Shown: one piece after another, positions 1-6,501 of the stretch
Layout: each line of letters starts with the position of its first letter
How positions within the stretch are numbered: the stretch's first letter is position 1
Assembly: GCA_964547975.1 (NCBI GenBank)
Contig: CAZJRM010000019.1
Span: 1-39,119 of the forward strand
Reading direction: 5' to 3'
Source of the DNA: CAYJPV01 sp964547975
GTDB taxonomy: Bacteria > Acidobacteriota > Vicinamibacteria > Vicinamibacterales > JAKQTR01
Length of the DNA stretch: 39,119 bases
Made by a program: the position numbers and the translations under genes
The notes under the pieces: generated by a model
What the model was told of the DNA's origin: nothing
The model's input: the letters and a program-made list of their open reading frames with translations, nothing else
Databases searched by the model: none

Positions 1-1
1 C

Positions 2-8
2 GTTAGGC
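2..8 (+). other. attC R' core box (left boundary of cassette 1)
   Basis: GTTAGGC fits the integron core consensus GTTRRRY, with the crossover expected between G2 and T3. It would be the right end of the attC of a preceding cassette that lies outside the window. Only one base precedes it, so the rest of that attC cannot be seen. It is exactly complementary to the R'' box at 582-588. Confidence 0.6.
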
Positions 9-30
9 ACCACGACGGAACGACTGGACT

Positions 31-36
31 TATACT
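31..36 (+). promoter_or_regulatory. Candidate -10 element of the cassette-borne toxin-antitoxin operon
   Basis: TATACT at 31-36 is close to a sigma-70 -10 hexamer and lies 22 bases before the chosen ATG at 59. No convincing -35 hexamer is visible 17 bases upstream (8-13 is CACCAC). Toxin-antitoxin cassettes in integrons often carry their own promoter, which fits the position inside the cassette. Confidence 0.35.
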
Positions 37-58
37 TGCCGGTGAAAGGAGCATGACT

Positions 59-283
59 ATGGCTCCGCCGTTGGGCATCGTGCATAGCGATCCGGACATC
101 CTTGGGGGCACCCCCGTCTTTGTCGGTACCCGGGTTCCCGTCAAGTCGCTCTTCGACTACTTGGAGGGCGGCGACACGGTCGACGAATTCCTCACTCAAT
201 TCCCGTCCGTCAAACGCGAACAAGCGGTCGCGGCCTTGGAATTGGCGCGCGATACGGTGCTGGCTCGTGCGCGTACTGCTTGA
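59..283 (+). CDS. DUF433 family antitoxin
   Basis: A 74-residue protein of the DUF433 family, usually the antitoxin partner of a DUF5615 PIN-like toxin. The family signature is visible: an N-terminal DPDILGGTPVFVGTRVPV stretch (residues about 10-27), then LFDYLEGGDTVDEFLTQFPSV and a C-terminal helix rich in Ala and Leu. Members have a compact winged-helix-like fold and are presumed to bind operator DNA and the toxin. ATG 53 is also possible, but the Shine-Dalgarno AAGGAG at 46-51 leaves only 1 base before it and 7 bases before ATG 59, so 59 is preferred. The gene overlaps the toxin gene by 17 bases, implying translational coupling. It is the first gene of integron cassette 1. Confidence 0.85.
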   Translation: MAPPLGIVHSDPDILGGTPVFVGTRVPVKSLFDYLEGGDTVDEFLTQFPSVKREQAVAALELARDTVLARARTA

Positions 284-587
284 CGAGAATCTCCCGCACT
301 CCCTGGTGTCCCTCATCGTCGGACACGAGGTCCTGACGGTTCAGGGGCAAGGCTGGGCTGGGCTCAAGAACGGGGCTCTGCTCCGGGAAGCGCAGGGTGG
401 CATCGACGCATTCGTGACGATGGACGCCAATCTGGAGTACCAACAGCGTCTGATCGGGATGCCGTTCGGTGTGGCGGTCCTCCACGCGCGGTCGAATCGG
501 TTGGCCGATCTACTCCCGATCGTGTCACCGCTCCTGGCGGCCCTTCAAGACCTGGCACCGGGGGAGGTTCGGCACATCGGTGCCTAA
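267..587 (+). CDS. DUF5615 PIN-like toxin
   Basis: A 106-residue protein of the DUF5615 PIN-like family, the presumed ribonuclease toxin of a two-gene module. It starts at GTG 267 with VRVLLDENLP, the family's N-terminal motif carrying acidic residues D6 and E7. A second acidic motif, DAFVTMDANLEYQQ, lies mid-protein, as expected for a PIN-type metal site. The frame is open back to about 102, but upstream residues are out-of-frame antitoxin sequence and the domain begins at GTG 267. The stop codon TAA (585-587) sits inside the attC R'' box, an arrangement typical of tightly packed cassettes. Toxicity and cognate pairing are inferred from family and gene order. Confidence 0.82.
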   Translation: MRVLLDENLPHSLVSLIVGHEVLTVQGQGWAGLKNGALLREAQGGIDAFVTMDANLEYQQRLIGMPFGVAVLHARSNRLADLLPIVSPLLAALQDLAPGEVRHIGA

Positions 588-653
588 CATGGCCTGGACC
601 CGACCGGCGCTGGGGCGAACGTGCGCGCCGGCGGGTGAGGCCTGACGTTAGCC
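582..653 (+). other. attC recombination site of cassette 1
   Basis: This 72-base imperfect inverted repeat has the attC layout. R'' GCCTAAC (582-588) pairs with R' GTTAGCC (647-653) at six of seven positions. Inner stems are 591-595 with 638-642 (GGCCT/AGGCC), 598-602 with 632-636, and 604-610 with 625-631 (CCGGCGC/GCGCCGG), leaving a 14-base terminal loop at 611-624. Unpaired bases at 589-590/643-646, 596-597/637 and 603 interrupt the stem, as spacers and extrahelical bases do in attC sites. Length is within the usual range for such sites. Confidence 0.7.
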
Positions 654-671
654 AGACTACGGAGGACTTCG

Positions 672-1196
672 GTGCGATCGATCGTGCTCGCGATGTTCTT
701 GACGCTGCACTCTGCGCCGATGCTCCAGGGGACGATGGTCGTCGAGCGCTCACGCGTCGGCCCGGTAGTCCTTGGTGCAACTGCCGACTCGATCTGTCAA
801 GAATTCGGCGACAAGGCTAGATTGATCGACCTGAAGCTGGAAGGGATGCTGTCTCCAGCACTCGAACTGAAGCTCTTTGACGCCCAGGTGGTGGCCAGTG
901 TCATCGCCGAAATTGGTCCGGTCAACAACCGGCTCGTCGTGACCAGGATCCGTGTTGTTGATCCGAGTCTGCGAACCAAGGACGGTATCGGCGTGGGGTC
1001 CACATACATGGAGCTTCGCTCCCGCTACGCGATCGACTGGGTCAGCTCGGGCGAAGGAGCTTTCATCGCAAGGGTCGAAGCACTCGGCATCAGCTTCGAA
1101 CTCGACACATCCGGCCCGAAGCCGTTGTGGCCAATTCGGGATCCCAAGGAAGTGCCGAAGGACGTTCGCGTCGTAGGCATGATGCTCACTCGCTGA
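672..1196 (+). CDS. Putative secreted protein of unknown function (cassette 2 cargo)
   Basis: A 174-residue protein from GTG 672, with a GGAGG Shine-Dalgarno at 661-665. Residues 1 to about 20 (MRSIVLAMFLTLHSAPMLQG) resemble a signal peptide with a weak cleavage site, suggesting export. The rest is mixed alpha/beta: a segment around VGPVVLGATADSICQEFGDKA, then a stretch with alternating hydrophobic residues, and RTKDGIGVGSTYMELRSRY, which recalls proteins with a repeated entry-motif fold. I do not recognise a family with confidence. It is the only gene of the second cassette, its stop codon lies 3 bases before the R'' box at 1200, and its base composition is less GC-rich than the chromosome to the right. 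Confidence 0.7.
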   Translation: MRSIVLAMFLTLHSAPMLQGTMVVERSRVGPVVLGATADSICQEFGDKARLIDLKLEGMLSPALELKLFDAQVVASVIAEIGPVNNRLVVTRIRVVDPSLRTKDGIGVGSTYMELRSRYAIDWVSSGEGAFIARVEALGISFELDTSGPKPLWPIRDPKEVPKDVRVVGMMLTR

Positions 1197-1199
1197 GCT

Positions 1200-1247
1200 G
1201 GCTAACGGAAATAGCCTGACACGTCGCCTCCTTCGAGGAATGGCGAC
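1200..1247 (+). other. Degenerate attC of cassette 2 (R'' box and hairpin)
   Basis: GGCTAAC (1200-1206) is exactly complementary to the R' box that opens cassette 2 (647-653) and lies just after the stop codon. Downstream, GTCGCCTCCT (1223-1232) pairs with AGGA (1236-1239) and GGCGAC (1242-1247) around a TCG loop with an AT bulge, giving a ten-base-pair stem. No GTTRRRY box occurs between 1207 and 1380, so the right half of the site is missing or mutated. The hairpin could instead be a terminator, but it has no T run. Confidence 0.45.
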
Positions 1248-1264
1248 CGAAAGGGGAGCCCCCG

Positions 1265-2167
1265 ATGCACTGGCACACCTGCCTCGCCGCCGCCACACTC
1301 CTCGCCGCTCTCGGCGCGGCGCCGAGCCAGCCTCCGGCTCAGCCGGAAGGCCTGCGGGCGCTGGACGGCGAGTGGGTCTACGTCGAGGACCGTACCGAGG
1401 GACGCCCCAGCGATCAGCACGGGCCCAATTCGGGGCCGCGGATTCGGATCCGTGTCGAGAAGGACGCGGTGGTCCTGGTACGGAGCGATGGCGAAATCCG
1501 CATGACGCTCGACGGTTCATCCACCGACGTCGTCCGATCGTACGGAACCTCGCGCTACCGCGGCGAATGGAAGGACGGCGCGTACGTGTACGAGAGCGTG
1601 CCCGTGCGCGAAGGGGATACCTCGGGCAAGGGGCGGATCCGATGGGCGCTGCGCGTCACGGCCGACGGGATGCTCGTGGGTGTGACGCTTGATCCTCCCG
1701 TGGGAACGGAGTCGGTGTCGCTCTTCCGCCACCCGCAGGAGATCGCGCTGCCGACGCCGGCGAAGGCCACGATCGGCGACCTGGCGTGGCTGGCCGGTGC
1801 CTGGGTCGGCACCAGGGGAACGACGGGCACGACGTCAATCGAGGAGCGATGGAGCCCGCCGCTCGGCGGCGCGATGCTTGCCGTGTCGCGCACGGTCGCG
1901 CGCAGCCGGATGACCGCGTTCGAGTACCTGCGCATCGTCGAACGTGATGGCGGGTTGGTCTACATCGCGCAACCCGGCGGCCGCACGGCGACCGAGTTCG
2001 TGCTCACCGCGCTGAGCCCCACGCGAGCCGTGTTCGAGAACCCGCGCCACGACTCCCCGCAACGGATCGTGTACGAGGTGTCGGCTGACGGTCGTCTCGT
2101 TGCCTCGATCGGCTACATGAAGGGCGGCACACCGCAGCGCTTCGAGTTCACACGCGAAGGGCGTTAG
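1265..2167 (+). CDS. Secreted protein with C-terminal DUF6265-like domain
   Basis: A 300-residue protein with an N-terminal signal peptide (MHWHTCLAAATLLAALGAAPS). Residues about 30-155 form a first beta-rich domain with the look of the TIGR03067-like or lipocalin-like fold (LDGEWVYVEDRTEGR, then alternating strands). Residues about 170-298 match DUF6265 in pattern: DLAWLAGAWVG, EERWSPPLGGAMLAVSRTV, FEYLRIVERDGGLVYIAQP and VFENPRHDSPQRIVYE. DUF6265 function is unknown; the fold suggests binding of a small hydrophobic molecule. A purine-rich ribosome site (AAAGGGGAG, 1250-1258) precedes ATG 1265. It is the first gene to the right of the cassette array and probably ordinary chromosome. Confidence 0.8.
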   Translation: MHWHTCLAAATLLAALGAAPSQPPAQPEGLRALDGEWVYVEDRTEGRPSDQHGPNSGPRIRIRVEKDAVVLVRSDGEIRMTLDGSSTDVVRSYGTSRYRGEWKDGAYVYESVPVREGDTSGKGRIRWALRVTADGMLVGVTLDPPVGTESVSLFRHPQEIALPTPAKATIGDLAWLAGAWVGTRGTTGTTSIEERWSPPLGGAMLAVSRTVARSRMTAFEYLRIVERDGGLVYIAQPGGRTATEFVLTALSPTRAVFENPRHDSPQRIVYEVSADGRLVASIGYMKGGTPQRFEFTREGR

Positions 2168-2209
2168 TCCCGGGATGCGATACGATCGGACGTCGAGGCG
2201 GTGACCACC

Positions 2210-2225
2210 CGCGCTCCGAAGCGCG
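2210..2225 (+). other. Short hairpin before an unusually perfect ribosome binding site
   Basis: CGCGCT (2210-2215) pairs perfectly with AGCGCG (2220-2225) around a CCGA loop. Five bases later, GGAGGTGATC (2231-2240) is the full complement of the 16S rRNA 3' end and sits directly before GTG 2241. A stem at this place could modulate ribosome access to the downstream gene; that role is inference. Confidence 0.35.
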
Positions 2226-2240
2226 AGAGTGGAGGTGATC

Positions 2241-2825
2241 GTGGGCGCCTATCCCAGAACACTCAAGACGTCGCGCACGCTCGCCGTCGTCAGGCGTTAC
2301 GGCCTGCTGGTCGTTGTCGGATCGGTTGCCGGGCTGCTGTTGCACCTCGGGATGGTCGCCATCGAGGCCCTCCTGTACGGGGAGCCCGGGTTCGCGGACT
2401 TCAGATTCCGGCTGTGGCGTTCGGCCTTCTCCTTCCCGTTTCTGCCAATCCTGCTGATCGAAGTGGCGCTGACCACGCTGACGCTGCTGCTGTGGAACCG
2501 TCTGCGCCATACGCTCCGCGAGGCTCACGAACTGGACTTGCAGCGCGAGCAGCACGAGACGACGATCCGCACGCTTCAGCGGGCGATGGCCCTCATGGCG
2601 CAACACCTCGCCGAGCAGAACAACGAGATCCTCCGCCATATCGCCGCGCGGAGGGAGAAGGGGCAGCAGCCGTCGCCCGCCATCGAGGCCGCGAGCCGGC
2701 GGATATCGGAGATTCTCCGCACCATGTCCGAAGTCAGTTTCGCGACGCCGTACATGCAGAAGGCCGACGGCAAAGACGTCGACCTCCTGGTGGAACTCGA
2801 GCAACGGTTGCAGGCGCGAGACTGA
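2241..2825 (+). CDS. Two-helix membrane protein with cytoplasmic coiled coil
   Basis: A 194-residue protein of no family I recognise. Residues about 21-44 (YGLLVVVGSVAGLLLHLGMVAI, allowing for the chosen start) and about 65-85 (FPFLPILLIEVALTTLTLLLW) are predicted membrane helices. They are followed by a long charged helical region (RHTLREAHELDLQREQHE and on) that looks like a coiled coil. The layout resembles the sensory front end of a histidine kinase or receptor with no output domain. GTG 2241 is chosen over GTG 2229 because the perfect Shine-Dalgarno GGAGGTGATC (2231-2240) lies between them. The gene ends 7 bases before the convergent DUF5916 gene. Confidence 0.65.
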   Translation: MGAYPRTLKTSRTLAVVRRYGLLVVVGSVAGLLLHLGMVAIEALLYGEPGFADFRFRLWRSAFSFPFLPILLIEVALTTLTLLLWNRLRHTLREAHELDLQREQHETTIRTLQRAMALMAQHLAEQNNEILRHIAARREKGQQPSPAIEAASRRISEILRTMSEVSFATPYMQKADGKDVDLLVELEQRLQARD

Positions 2826-2832
2826 ACGGGAG

Positions 2833-5535
2833 CTACCTCCCAATCCAGTACGTCAGCTTCACCTGGACGACGTTCATCGGCCGCTGGTCGAAGATGGCGG
2901 TCCGAGCGCGGTCGTAGCCGAAGTCGCTCTCGGGGTCGTAGCTCGACCGTTGCTGTGTCCAGACGAAGTAGAGCGTCGAGCCAGGCCGGTACTCCCATCG
3001 CAACACCGCCGTGCCGCGCAGCGCCCCGGTCGTGAAGTTCGGGTCGCCGAATGAGAACGCCCTGGCCGGCCCGCTGCCGTCTGGATCGACGAGGTAGGTG
3101 CCGTCACTTGCGCGTCGCTCGATGGTCCCCATGTCCTGACCGTAGATGCGCTTCGTGAGGGTCCGTGGCGTCGCGAACTCGCGGAACGACGAGTAGTCAC
3201 CGCTGGCGACAAAGGGCTGCGCGTAGAGTTGCAGCGTCAGCGTCGGCGTGAAGGTCCAGTTGAGGCGCGTGCTGAGGGAAAACTCCCGGGTGCGGATGGC
3301 GCCGAACACGTAGCGGCTTCCGAAGAACGCCGTGGCTGTGGGGTCCGCAACCGACGTCACGTACTGCGCCGAGCCTTCGTTGTACGAGAAGGAGGGCGAC
3401 AGTTCTATGAAGATGTTCGAGGTGGGCTTCAGTGCCACGCCCGGCGCGACGGTGAACGAATGGGTGTCGGCCCCGATCCCCCTCGAGCCTTCGAACGCGA
3501 CGTCGAATACCACGGGCTTTCGCGCGTCGGTCGAGACCTGGAAGTGGCCGAAGTCGTACCCCGTGCGTTTCACGACGGGGCCGCCGCGCGTGAGGCGATC
3601 GTCGAGGGACGGCTCCTCGTGAATCCAGAACGTCCGGAGGTTCCAGTAGTTCAGGAACTCCATCCCGAAGTAGGCCTGGAGGGCCGCCCGCGTGCGATCC
3701 CCGTCGAAGTTCCGCTCCGTCGCACCGCCGAAGCTCGTGAAGATGCTTCGATACGTCTTCGTCGGCGTGGAGAAGCTCCCGCCGATGTTGCCGTTCAGCC
3801 AGAGGTAATCCACCTTGCTGACGTAAGCGGAATCGTTGTTCTCGAAGCCGGGGCTCCTGGTGTTGGCCATCAGCTCCCAGCGCAGGGCGCCGCCATTGTC
3901 CTTGCCCACCCGCGTGAAGAGGCCGAAGCCCTGCAGCGAGGTGGCACCGGGATCGTAGCCGCTGCCTTCCCGGTCCGGCCGCTGAAAGTAGCGGGCACTC
4001 GAACGCTGCGTCCTTGCGATGGCGTCCGCCGACCCGGCCACGCTGGTGAAGAGCGTGGTTCCCATCCAGGAGTAGTTGCGTCCGTGCCACGTGTGATACC
4101 AGTCGACACCCGCAGACTCGGCGTGGCTGTGCAGCCGGGCGTCGGCGACGGGGTCGTCAGTCGGCCGGGCCACGGAGGTGACGATGCCCCCGATGGTCGT
4201 GGCCCCGTTCCGGAGCTCCTTCTTCACGCGCCCGACGAAGTAGTTGGTCAGCGGCTCGACAACCTGTTTCGTTTCCGCGCCGCCGCCGCCGGGGCGGTAA
4301 CGCGCGGTTTCTTCGCCGGTGACCGCGTCGAGGACGCCGATCGTGTAGCCGCCCGACGTGCGCCCGGTGATCTTGGCGGCCGCGATGATGGAGGTGTTCT
4401 CCGGCGTGTCACTGGCGTCCGCCACGCCGCTCACGTAGCCCCCGAGCTGCGGCGGCCGGCCGATGCGCCGTGAGTAGAAGGCGTTGAGGCTCGAGCTGTT
4501 GCTGCAGAAGAAGCAGCGCATGCCGCCGAAGCTGAACGCGCTTCTCCCGGCGACGAAGAACGGTCGTTTCTCGTCGTAGTACGTCTCGAAGGCCGACAGA
4601 TTCAGGACCGACGGGTCCACCTCCACCTGGCCGAAATCCGGGTTGACGGTTGCGTCGAGGGTCAGGTTCGTCGTCAAGAGGTACTTGAGGTCTCCGCCCA
4701 CACCGTAGTTGGCCTCGCGCGTGTCACGGTACGGATTCCCTTCGACGGTTCCGTCGAATCGGCCTCCGGTGACGGCGTAGGGGAGCAACTCGAGTTGCCT
4801 GGGCTGCCGCGGGATGGCCAACCCCTGGAGTTCGCCAAAGAAGGCGGGCCCGCTGGCGGCATTCCTGGGCCGGAACGACCACATGGCCTGCTCGTTCAGG
4901 CTGTCCACGTAGCGCCAGATCTGGAGGCCCCACGTCTGGAGGGATTCGGTCGAGAAGCGGAGCTGGCTGAAGGGAATGCGCATCTCCGCCGTCCACCCCT
5001 CCGCATCGACGTGGGTGGCTACTTCCCAAACCGGGTCCCACGACGGGTCGCCGTTGAACTGCTCGCCTTTCGACCCACTCGGATTCACCTCGAACCAGGC
5101 TTCGTCCAGACGGTTGTGGTAGGGATCCAACAGGATGACGAGCTTGTCGGTCGTGAGCGAGTTGAAGGATCCGTTGTTGCCGCTCGCGTCGAGGAGTTGG
5201 TCCCGGCGCGCGAGCGGGGCGATGACGCCCTTGGGCTGGGCCAGGCGCGCGCCGACGTACAGGGCGCGATCGTCGAACAAGAACCGCACTTCCGTGGCGG
5301 TGGATTCGGGGGCGCCCTCGTTGGGCTGGTACTGGCGCAGCCCCGTCGCCGCCGGCGCCTTCAGCCAGGCCTCCTCGTCCAGACGACCGTCCATCGTGAT
5401 CGCGGCGTCGAGCCGAGCGGCCCTCACCGCAGGTGGCGGAGGGGCAGTCGTGGGATCGTTGCGCTGGGCAGCGGCCCGGGCAGGCATCAGTGCGAGGGCG
5501 AGAAGCACGGCAAACGCGGTTCGTCGTAGAGTCAT
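2833..5535 (-). CDS. DUF5916 outer-membrane protein with carbohydrate-binding-like N-terminal domain
   Basis: A 900-residue protein starting at ATG 5535 with a clear signal peptide (MTLRRTAFAVLLALALMPARAAAQ). Residues about 38-235 form a CBM9-like beta-sandwich (ITMDGRLDEEAWLKA, ATEVRFLFDDRALYVGARL, WTAEMRIPFSQLRF). The remainder matches DUF5916: ATVNPDFGQVEVDPSVLNLSAFETYYDEKRPFF-type text near residue 300, then many amphipathic strands ending in VVQVKLTYWIGR, which suggests a C-terminal outer-membrane beta barrel. The family is common in Acidobacteriota and Bacteroidota and is linked by context to surface binding of substrates, but no reaction is established. A CFFC cysteine pair lies just after the FGG loop. 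It is transcribed towards the preceding gene and divergently from the next one. Confidence 0.88.
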   Translation of the reverse strand: MTLRRTAFAVLLALALMPARAAAQRNDPTTAPPPPAVRAARLDAAITMDGRLDEEAWLKAPAATGLRQYQPNEGAPESTATEVRFLFDDRALYVGARLAQPKGVIAPLARRDQLLDASGNNGSFNSLTTDKLVILLDPYHNRLDEAWFEVNPSGSKGEQFNGDPSWDPVWEVATHVDAEGWTAEMRIPFSQLRFSTESLQTWGLQIWRYVDSLNEQAMWSFRPRNAASGPAFFGELQGLAIPRQPRQLELLPYAVTGGRFDGTVEGNPYRDTREANYGVGGDLKYLLTTNLTLDATVNPDFGQVEVDPSVLNLSAFETYYDEKRPFFVAGRSAFSFGGMRCFFCSNSSSLNAFYSRRIGRPPQLGGYVSGVADASDTPENTSIIAAAKITGRTSGGYTIGVLDAVTGEETARYRPGGGGAETKQVVEPLTNYFVGRVKKELRNGATTIGGIVTSVARPTDDPVADARLHSHAESAGVDWYHTWHGRNYSWMGTTLFTSVAGSADAIARTQRSSARYFQRPDREGSGYDPGATSLQGFGLFTRVGKDNGGALRWELMANTRSPGFENNDSAYVSKVDYLWLNGNIGGSFSTPTKTYRSIFTSFGGATERNFDGDRTRAALQAYFGMEFLNYWNLRTFWIHEEPSLDDRLTRGGPVVKRTGYDFGHFQVSTDARKPVVFDVAFEGSRGIGADTHSFTVAPGVALKPTSNIFIELSPSFSYNEGSAQYVTSVADPTATAFFGSRYVFGAIRTREFSLSTRLNWTFTPTLTLQLYAQPFVASGDYSSFREFATPRTLTKRIYGQDMGTIERRASDGTYLVDPDGSGPARAFSFGDPNFTTGALRGTAVLRWEYRPGSTLYFVWTQQRSSYDPESDFGYDRARTAIFDQRPMNVVQVKLTYWIGR

Positions 5536-5653
5536 AGGACAGTCCAGTGGCCGGATCGGACGGAGGCGTCTTCCTGTTTGACGGATTCCGAGGCCCTGCG
5601 GTTGTCAAGAAATCTGTGTCTCGGGTACCCCGGTGTGACGGAGGGCGTGCGCC

Positions 5654-6202
5654 ATGCGAACACTGTTGCTGGATCTCACGACGTCGCTCGATGGTTTCAT
5701 CGCCGACATCCACGAGGGAATCGACTGGATTCAGGCACCGCCCGATGACGTGCCGACGGAATATCCGGCCGACTACCTCGACCTCATGAACTCGGTGGAC
5801 GCGCTCGTGATGGGACGCGCCACCTACGTGCTCTCGCTGCGTCTGCCGGGTGGCACGGAGGCCTTCACCGGGAAGAACGTCTACGTCGTCACCTCGTGCA
5901 CCAGCTTCGAACCCCGCGAAGGCGTCGAGTTCGTCCACTCCGATCCGGTTGCGTTCGTCCTGGACCTCAAGCAGCGCCCCGGCGGCACACTCTGGCTCTT
6001 CGGCGGTGGGCAGCTGGCGACGACGCTTGGCGCGGCCGGGCTGATCGACGACTACCTGATCGTGATTCAGCCCGTACTCCTAATTGCCGGGATCCGTTTG
6101 TGGCAGGATGGCCTGTCCCGGCGGAACCTGGAACTGGCCTACTGTCGGCAATGGCCTGGTGGTCTGGTCGAGCTGCGGTATCGGCCGAGAGCCACTGCGT
6201 AG
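5654..6202 (+). CDS. Dihydrofolate reductase family protein (RibD C-terminal-like)
   Basis: A 182-residue protein of the RibD C-terminal / dihydrofolate-reductase-like superfamily, which uses NADPH to reduce pterin- or riboflavin-related substrates. Visible motifs are the N-terminal LLLDLTTSLDGFIA (residues 4-17), DALVMGRATYV (about 51-61), the NADP-binding GGTLWLFGGGQLATTL (about 112-127), and LIDDYLIVIQPVLLIAGIRLW near the C-terminus, where a Gly-rich turn is usual. Paralogues annotated as yyaP/yyaK-like are widespread and their true substrate is mostly unknown. The ribosome site GGAGG (5640-5644) supports ATG 5654. A second, more distant member is encoded at 12567-13226. Confidence 0.85.
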   Translation: MRTLLLDLTTSLDGFIADIHEGIDWIQAPPDDVPTEYPADYLDLMNSVDALVMGRATYVLSLRLPGGTEAFTGKNVYVVTSCTSFEPREGVEFVHSDPVAFVLDLKQRPGGTLWLFGGGQLATTLGAAGLIDDYLIVIQPVLLIAGIRLWQDGLSRRNLELAYCRQWPGGLVELRYRPRATA

Positions 6203-6245
6203 CGACGGATTCAAGATGCCGGCCGACGCGGCCGATTGATCCGAC

Positions 6246-6455
6246 ATGGACGTGTCTGGTGTTTCTCCCGAAGCGGCAGTGATGGCGGTAGCGAATCAGC
6301 GCGCGGCCGGCAAGACGGCGGACGCGCAGATCGCCCTGCTCGCCCGTATCCAGCGCCAGGAAGCCCAGACGGCCGGTGCGCTGGTGAGCCTGATGCAGCA
6401 GCAGGTGCCCGCGTCGAAGCCGGGCGTCGGCGAACGTTTCAGCGCCTGGGCGTAA
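6246..6455 (+). CDS. Small helical protein, possibly YjfB-like
   Basis: A 69-residue, mostly helical protein. It starts MDVSGVSPEAAVMAVANQ, followed by QIALLARIQRQEAQTAGALVSLMQQ. This layout (short MDVS start, one Gln/Ala-rich helix, a second helix with a Leu/Gln repeat) resembles the small YjfB-like putative motility family, but no flagellar genes are nearby and the match is by pattern only. The frame is bounded by plausible neighbours and the codon usage looks native. The ribosome site is weak. Confidence 0.5.
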   Translation: MDVSGVSPEAAVMAVANQRAAGKTADAQIALLARIQRQEAQTAGALVSLMQQQVPASKPGVGERFSAWA

Positions 6456-6489
6456 CGCGCGGGCGTTTCCGCCTCTGCTGGGCCTCTGC

Positions 6490-6495
6490 TATCCT
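6490..6495 (+). promoter_or_regulatory. Candidate -10 element implying a leaderless transcript
   Basis: TATCCT at 6490-6495 lies only 6 bases before ATG 6502, so transcription would start at or next to the start codon. No Shine-Dalgarno sequence stands before that ATG, which agrees with leaderless initiation. The -35 region (TTTCCG near 6467) is weak. Confidence 0.3.
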
Positions 6496-6501
6496 GACCG
6501 C

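Larger units (their letters stand above)
3..1206 (+). mobile_element. Distal end of an integron gene-cassette array (two cassettes)
   Basis: Two consecutive units show the architecture of integron cassettes. Unit 1 (3-647) starts with TTAGGC and ends its gene with GCCTAAC (582-588), the exact reverse complement of GTTAGGC at 2-8. Unit 2 (from 648) starts with TTAGCC and its gene is followed by GGCTAAC (1200-1206), the exact reverse complement of GTTAGCC at 647-653. In known integrons the R'' box of a cassette pairs with the R' box created when that cassette circularises, so this matched pairing is the expected signature. Both genes point the same way and nearly fill their units. Two sampled 60-base rows of unit 2 (781-840 and 901-960) are 53 and 57 percent GC, against 65 and 75 percent in two sampled rows of mutL. 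The integrase and attI are not in the window and would lie to the left. The identification is inference from sequence structure. Confidence 0.72.

Noticed and set aside
102..587. The longer 161-residue reading of the toxin gene
   Set aside because: Residues upstream of the GTG at 267 are Ser/Arg-rich out-of-frame translation of the antitoxin; the DUF5615 domain starts at GTG 267.
1223..1247. Intrinsic terminator after cassette 2
   Set aside because: The stem is strong, but no T run follows; it is better described as part of a degenerate attC region.
5602..5630. Promoter TTGTCA-17-GTACCC before the first dihydrofolate-reductase-like gene
   Set aside because: The -35 and spacing are good but the -10 hexamer is too poor to support on sequence alone.
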